Below are positions 59,401 through 64,000 of a stretch of 64,000 bases of DNA, in pieces. Made by a program: the position numbers and the translations under genes. The DNA comes from Chlorokybus atmophyticus (Eukaryota; Streptophyta; Chlorokybophyceae; Chlorokybales; Chlorokybaceae), in the NCBI GenBank assembly GCA_009103225.1, contig RHPI01001116.1:1-64000 (forward strand), given 5' to 3'. The notes under the pieces were generated by a model that worked only from the letters and a program-made list of their open reading frames with translations, ran no database searches and was not told where the DNA came from. Every line of letters begins with the position of its first letter. The stretch's first letter is position 1.

Positions 59401-59859
59401 GTTTCTATCAGGAGAAAGCTTAGGGAGTTCTTCCTGAAAAACATCAGCATACTGCTGTGTAAGTGGTTGCACAACGGGGTCTTGTACACCATCGTTTTCA
59501 GGAGTTGTTACCTCGTGTAAGTGCAACAAGTACACTTCCTCTCGTTTGCGCATGCAACGCTTAAGTTGCATAGCTGAGAGGGGTGGAGTAGTATGCTTGC
59601 GATTATGTACCACATGTGCCATTTTTAAAGTGAAAGAGCGTATTCCCCTCTTCAAAGCGCACGTGCCATTTTTAGCATCAAGTAGCATACCCGCTTCGGT
59701 TTGCCACGGTTCACCTAACACCAAGTCAACATTGGGAATCCCAATGTGCACCACAATAAATGTGGTATGTGTTTTACAACCGGCAATAACAAAGCGTTAT
59801 TTCACTTCTCCTAAAGTATTAAGAGTAGAACCAGCTGCTCGTACATACAATGCGACTGG

Positions 59860-59990
59860 TGTGAATGCGATGTTATTTCTTTTCACCCAAGCGTGTTTCA
59901 CAAAATGTGGTTTGCACCTGTGTCAATTGATGATGTGCTCGAGGCACCCATAAACTGACTCTCAAAACGCCACTTAGTGGTCACACTGAT
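59860..59990 (-). pseudogene. Aspartic protease active-site region
   Basis: The - strand reads SSTSSIDTGANHIL, with the DTGA motif of retroviral-type proteases, and then a stop. Confidence 0.6.
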
Positions 59991-59999
59991 TTACCGTCA

Positions 60000-61061
60000 A
60001 AAGTTGCCAATGTTGGAATGCCGTAACTGGTTGCGGTTTTGATAAAAATTACCTGCAATGGTAATGTTCCTATTTCGTTTCGCGTGAGTTGAGCAATTAC
60101 CTCCACCCCTTTTGAGTGTTTAGAGCATGGGCCATGATACCAAGGTACCACAACGCATGCAGTGAGGGAATGTTGCGATTGCAACTCGTGCAATTGGTTA
60201 ATTGCAAACAACAATTTAGAAGATGGCACATTGGTGAGAATACAACCACTCGTGTTAGAAACAACGGGGTTGTTTACATCAGTCCACACATCTGAAATAG
60301 CACACAAAGCAGAAACGTTATCAAAAAGTACAGAGGTTAATGTATCCCTCTGCAACATGCTACCAATCACGGACAGTTCATATTTGCTGTCCTTCTTTTG
60401 CTGCTTAGCTTGCTTGTTCTTGTTCGCATAGCAGGTACCCTCAGTGTGGCCCGACCTCTTGCAAAAGGAGCACACCAGGGCTGGCTGCGCAGCGAAAGAA
60501 GCACCAGCAAATTCAGCTGTTTTCACCTTCTTTGCAAAATGAGGCTTGCTGTCAGGTGAACGACGTTTGAGAGCTGCTAATGGCGCAGCAGGCTTTGCCG
60601 CTGAACGTACGGCGTTGTTAATAGCTGTCACCATCGTGATGAGCATAGCTCTTTGGCACGCCACTCCGCCAAGGTGGATGTATTGATGGCAACACGCGTA
60701 AGCAGCTTGTGATCCAAGCCATGCCTAAACATGCTCAACTGATCAGCATCACTGATAGGCAGACGGCCAGCATTGATTTTGCTGACACAGGATTGTAACT
60801 CCTGAATGTATTGTTGCATCGCATGACCATTCTGTCGCAGGTTGTAAAGTTGATTGCGAGCTTGCTGAGCAGGGTCGGTACCACCATAGCGCTGTTCCAT
60901 GAAAGCGCACAATTGGCTTACTTCCCGCCCAGGGTTCGCGTCACGTTGCTTACGGCGATGCCACTCTGAGAGAGCATCCTCCGGAATCAGCAACTCAGCA
61001 ACACGCAACTTTCCCTCCTTAGAAATGCGAAGGGAGTTGACATAGTGTCTAAGCTTCACAA
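60000..61061 (-). pseudogene. gag, 3' part with zinc knuckle
   Basis: 60630-61056 encodes the capsid-like segment (LRVAELLIPEDALSEWHRRK, NGHAMQQYIQELQSC, MFRHGLDHKLLTRV). After a frame change, 60430-60480 encodes CSFCKRSGHTEGTC, a CX2CX4HX4C zinc knuckle in a Lys-rich context. The first codons of the open frame (61062-61101) belong to the inserted LTR, not to gag. Confidence 0.75.
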
Positions 61062-61140
61062 TGTCACGGACGACTGAATAATAACGCCACAATGGCCGCA
61101 AAACACACTTCGTGCATTTGTGGCCTAGTGGTTTGTTACA
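61062..61140 (+). repeat. LTR a, family 2 (79 bp)
   Basis: It starts TGTCACGGACGACTGAATAA and ends GGCCTAGTGGTTTGTTACA. It is followed at 61142 by TGGTAACGGAGC (PBS-like). It pairs with LTR e at 62413-62490. Confidence 0.8.
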
Positions 61141-61243
61141 ATGGTAACGGAGCTTGACGTTTCAGGTTCAATTCCCGTAGGGGACTGAGGCAGATCCAAG
61201 GCAAAAACAAAACATTTGGGGCGGCTTGCCCTAGGCTGGGCGC

Positions 61244-61332
61244 TGTCACGAATTGGGATTATTTGTGACAGACCTCGCTCATGGTAGTGTCTTTTGCTAC
61301 CATAGCCTAGTGGTCGGGCCCCAATTGTTTCA
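61244..61332 (+). repeat. LTR b, family 1 (89 bp)
   Basis: It starts TGTCACGAATTGGG, contains the GGTAG...CTACC hairpin and ATAGCCTAGTGGTCGGG, and ends CAATTGTTTCA. A degenerate PBS, TGATATTGGAGC, follows at 61334. No polypurine tract precedes it. Confidence 0.8.
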
Positions 61333-61662
61333 ATGATATTGGAGCTTGACGTCTCAGGTTTAATTCCCGTAGGGGACTGAGGCAGATCCAAGGCAAAAAC
61401 AAAAACATTTGGGGCGGCTTGCCCTAGGCTGGGCGCGGGATCACGACCTGCGCGCCGAGCCAGTTCAACCTAAGGCCGCGTGAGCGGTTGCGCTGCGATG
61501 GCAGGTTGCGCGGTGAGGATGGCCGTTTAGTCGGTCAGGACCGTTCATGGGCCGAATCCAACAGGCCGCAGGCAGACCGATCGTGGTACGGCCGCAAACA
61601 CGGCGACGTGGGCTAGTGCCTCATTGGATTATGAGGAACTCATGGGTTAAATTGGGGAGGAA

Positions 61663-61751
61663 TGTCACGAATTGGGATAAATTGTGACAGACCTCACTCA
61701 TGGTAGTGTCTTTTGCTACCATAGCCTAGTGGTCGGGCCTCAATTGTTTCA
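61663..61751 (+). repeat. LTR c, family 1 (89 bp)
   Basis: It is preceded by the polypurine tract ATTGGGGAGGAA at 61651-61662. The internal region after it starts directly with GGCGCGGGATCACGACC, so the PBS and about 85 bp are missing compared with the unit after LTR b. Confidence 0.8.
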
Positions 61752-61982
61752 GGCGCGGGATCACGACCTGCGCGCTGAGCCGATTCAACCTAAGGCCGCT
61801 TGAGCGGTCGCGCTGCGATGGCAGGTCGCGCGGTGAGGATGGTCGTTCGGTCATTCAGAACCGTTCGTGGGCCGGATCCAACAGGCCGCGTGCAGACCGA
61901 TCGTGGTACGATCGCGAACACGGCGACGTGGGCTAGTGCCTCATTGGATTATGAGGAACTCATGGGTTAAATTGGGGAGGAA

Positions 61983-62071
61983 TGTCACAAATGGGGATAA
62001 ATTGTGACAGACTTCACTCATGGTAGTGTCTTTTACTACCATAGCCTAGTGGTCGGGCCCCAATTGTTACA
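61983..62071 (+). repeat. LTR d, family 1 (89 bp)
   Basis: It is preceded by ATTGGGGAGGAA and followed at 62073 by PBS-like TGGTATTGGAGC. The internal region after it differs from that after LTR b and c and leads to LTR e, so LTR d joins two element types. Confidence 0.8.
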
Positions 62072-62412
62072 ATGGTATTGGAGCTTGAGACCGAAAACGT
62101 CCTGAGATCGAAACCGCCTAGCGGCGGTAGACCTAGAAGGATTTTTGAGGTTGTTGTTATCGATTCATGAAGGGTTGCGCGTCAATGCGCGACTTGCCGG
62201 ACGGCAGTCGGACATTCTGACGCGTCGCGCGTACCTGGAGCCGCCGCTGGGTAGTACCGCGCGACTTGCCTGACAACGGCTGACAATCGGTCACTCAGCG
62301 GCGCAATGCGCGCTGCGACCGCTCAGTGATATTTGCAAAAAGTTACACTGCTCAGTGACGAGAAGCTCTGTAAAAACTCACATGAGGACATTAGATACCT
62401 AAGTGGGGGGAA

Positions 62413-62490
62413 TGTCACGGACGACTAAATAATAACGCCACAATGGCCACAAAGCACACTTCGTGCTTTGTGGCCTAGTGGTTTGTTACA
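62413..62490 (+). repeat. LTR e, family 2 (78 bp)
   Basis: It is preceded by the polypurine tract AGTGGGGGGAA. It is nearly identical to LTR a, so a and e are probably the two ends of one element (61062-62490) that holds the family-1 copies inside. Confidence 0.8.
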
Positions 62491-62491
62491 T

Positions 62492-62580
62492 TGTTACAAT
62501 TGGGGCCCGACCACTAGGCTATGGTAGTAAAAGACACTACCATGAGTGAAGTCTGTCACAATTTATCCCCATTTGTGACA
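62492..62580 (-). repeat. LTR f, family 1 (89 bp, inverted)
   Basis: The 3' LTR of the inverted element. It follows LTR e after one base. Confidence 0.8.
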
Positions 62581-62915
62581 TTCCTCCCCAATTTAACCCA
62601 TAAGTTCCTCATAATCCAATGAGGCACTAGCCCACATCGCCGTGTTCGCGACCGTACCACGATCGGTCTGCACGCGGCCTGTTTCGGATCCGGCCCACGA
62701 ACGGTCCTGACCGACTGAACGAACGACCATCCTCACCGCGCGACCTGCCATCGCAGCGCGACCGCTCACGCGGCCTTAGGTTGAACTGGCTCAGCGCGCA
62801 GGTCGTGATCCCGCGCCCAGCCTAGGGCAAGCCGCCCCAAATGTTTTGTTATTGCCTTGGATCTGCCTTAGTCCCCTACGGGAATTGACCCTGAGACGTC
62901 AAGCTCTGTTACCAT

Positions 62916-63004
62916 TGTAACAATTGGGGCCTGACCACTAGGCTATGGTAGTAAAAGACACTACCATGAGTGAGGTCTATCACAATTTATCCCAATTTGT
63001 GACA
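62916..63004 (-). repeat. LTR g, family 1 (89 bp, inverted)
   Basis: The 5' LTR of the inverted element. Its outer end is followed by CACAA, the right-hand copy of the target duplication. Confidence 0.8.
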
Positions 63005-63505
63005 CACAAGCCAGTCGAAAATGGCTGTTTGCGTTTTGGGAGCAAACTCAGAAGGTCGAGCGAAAGCCTGAACAGGCGGTTCACTGCCATCACGTTGAAG
63101 GCGCTCGAGCATATTCAGAACACGTTTGCCTTCAATCATTTGTGTGTCTCCCAATGCCGCCCCACAAACGTGGTGAGCTTTGAGACTGTAGCTGCCATAT
63201 CAAAGAGGAAGTTAATGAGTGAGTCAATGGCCTCATGAGGATCCTCATCATAGGTGCCAAAGAAATGGTCCATAAAATTCTGTTTCGTTATGTGACCGGA
63301 AATTTTCAGGAGATGGTGGTGGAGGTGGGCCATCAGGCTCCATTAAGTCGTCCACGGTTGTACCCGCTTGCGATTCATCCGGTACAACATCTGGGTTTGG
63401 GACATCTTTCATGGAATGGTATTCCTCCTCACGGGATGGTTGCCCCTTTTCCGAATTTTCCGCTTTTGAGGTGGGCATCGAGTGCTTGTCCATTTGTCTG
63501 CACAA
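63005..63505 (-). pseudogene. gag, 5' part
   Basis: From the start: MPTSKAENSEKGQPSREEEY and a Pro-rich stretch (63248-63490), then in another frame NFMDHFFGTYDEDPHEAIDS (about 63185-63310), then after one more frame change AIFDWLV at the insertion edge. It belongs to the gag whose 3' part is at 60000-61061. Confidence 0.6.
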
Positions 63506-64000
63506 CAGGCAAAATGGGATAGTGAGAATCTCACCAACGGAACAGGCTCAACAAAACAGTCGGATTGACCGTAAGTTGGCTTAAGTCTCAAACAGAGTCC
63601 AAACTAGTCTCGAATCAGGAATAGATGAATCCAACATATCACCAAATAGAAAAAGTCTGAATGGGATGATAAGGGCCCAACCTTAAAATAATCCCAAACA
63701 CAGTCCCGATTTTCAGCACTGAGGCAAAGAGGGAGTTGTTGGGACTACCCGGGTGAGGGGACAAATGTCCTAGTCCCGTCCCTCAAACTGTCCCAAACTG
63801 AGTCCGCAGTCTCTAGGCAAGAAGCCAGAGGGGGAGGGTTCAAAAACAGCCCCGAGGTGGATTTACGGACGGGGGTGTTGCCCACACAGATGAGTCGCAG
63901 CAGCAGGCAGTGATTGGCAATGGCAAAGCAATGATGATCAGCAATCACTAACTATGCACTGCAATAACTGTGCAACAATCACTGCGTGCAACTTAATGAC
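63506..64000. other. Upstream flank of the gypsy element, no gene seen
   Basis: It may be 5' untranslated region or LTR of the gypsy element; short repeated motifs (GTCCCGT, CAAACTGTCCCAAACTGAGTC) occur between 63690 and 63800. No second copy is in the window to test this. Confidence 0.3.

Larger units (their letters stand above)
61062..63004. mobile_element. Nested complex of miniature LTR (TRIM-like) elements inserted in gag
   Basis: The complex is flanked by the 5-bp direct repeat CACAA (61057-61061 and 63005-63009). Removing the block plus one CACAA restores an open gag frame across the junction. It contains seven LTRs of 78-89 bp that start TGTCAC and end TTACA or TTTCA, primer-binding-site-like TGGTAACGGAGC-type sequences after several of them, and polypurine tracts (ATTGGGGAGGAA, AGTGGGGGGAA) before others. 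No coding capacity is seen. Confidence 0.8.
62492..63004 (-). mobile_element. Complete family-1 miniature LTR element, inverted (513 bp)
   Basis: On the - strand it has LTR 62916-63004, PBS TGGTAACAGAGC (62903-62914; one base from the TGGTATCAGAGC common for initiator-Met tRNA priming), an internal region without open frames, a polypurine tract (62581-62592) and LTR 62492-62580. Both LTRs are 89 bp. It lies head to head with LTRs b-d, giving an inverted repeat of several hundred base pairs. Confidence 0.8.
56650..63505 (-). mobile_element. Decayed Ty3/gypsy chromovirus-type retrotransposon, split by a later insertion
   Basis: The order on the - strand is gag (63505-63005 and 61056-60630), zinc knuckle, protease, RT, RNase H, integrase and chromodomain, which is the Ty3/gypsy chromovirus order. 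Frameshifts and stops interrupt several domains. No matching LTR pair is visible, so its ends are not defined; the 3' end is near 56650 and the 5' end lies at or beyond 63505. The insertion at 61062-63004 divides gag. Confidence 0.85.

Noticed and set aside
56698-60664. A host gene cluster on the - strand
   Set aside because: The frames are gag-pol domains of one decayed Ty3/gypsy element in canonical order.
61120-61180. tRNA-derived SINE or tRNA gene (A-box-like GCCTAGTGG and B-box-like GGTTCAATTCC)
   Set aside because: The arms do not pair as in a tRNA, and the repeats end in TGTCAC/TTACA with PBS and polypurine tracts at the borders. A miniature LTR element explains all of this better.

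Overview
This is nuclear DNA of a photosynthetic eukaryote, most likely a green alga. Genes are split by many short GT-AG introns. Two genes encode probable plastid-targeted proteins, and there is a (6-4) photolyase/animal-like cryptochrome, an ORC3 subunit, an MgtE-type Mg transporter and a Ty3/gypsy chromovirus. Many introns and spacers are TG/CA-rich simple sequence. I cannot fix the species.

Layout. Positions 1-16887 and 21931-33946 are two copies of one segmental duplication. Each copy carries, in order: remnants of an unrecognised multi-exon gene (type A), a TIR-NB-ARC-TPR gene on the + strand, a second remnant of the unknown family (type B), a zinc-type alcohol dehydrogenase/quinone reductase-like (MDR) gene on the - strand, and the 3' exons of an MgtE gene (- strand). 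The first copy stops at the splice donor of MgtE intron 3, exactly where a fragment of an LTR-like repeat starts; the second copy continues into the full MgtE gene. Between the copies lies a single-copy, intact aldo/keto reductase gene (17987-21152, -). One N (23019) and a local rearrangement just upstream of the second TIR gene mark a doubtful assembly join.

From 36.4 to 56.3 kb is ordinary single-copy gene space: ORC3 (+, 18 exons reconstructed in frame), decayed leucine-rich-repeat exons (-), a (6-4) photolyase/cryptochrome (-, 10 exons, in frame), an unrecognised multi-pass membrane protein (+), an unrecognised helical protein (+; possibly the same gene), and a plastid-targeted HSP20 (-).

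From 56.6 to 63.5 kb is a decayed Ty3/gypsy element on the - strand (gag with zinc knuckle, protease, RT, RNase H, integrase, chromodomain). Its gag is split by a 1.94-kb complex of miniature LTR elements (seven 78-89 bp LTRs of two families, with primer-binding-site-like and polypurine tracts), flanked by a 5-bp target duplication.

The most notable system is the pair of TIR-NB-ARC receptors. Their kinesin-light-chain-type TPR arrays differ in size (40 repeats versus 9) although the rest of the two genes is almost identical. The array of copy 1 is homogenised as a 252-bp dimer and carries one in-frame TAA. This looks like a rapidly re-modelled, immune-receptor-like recognition domain; the immune role is inference.
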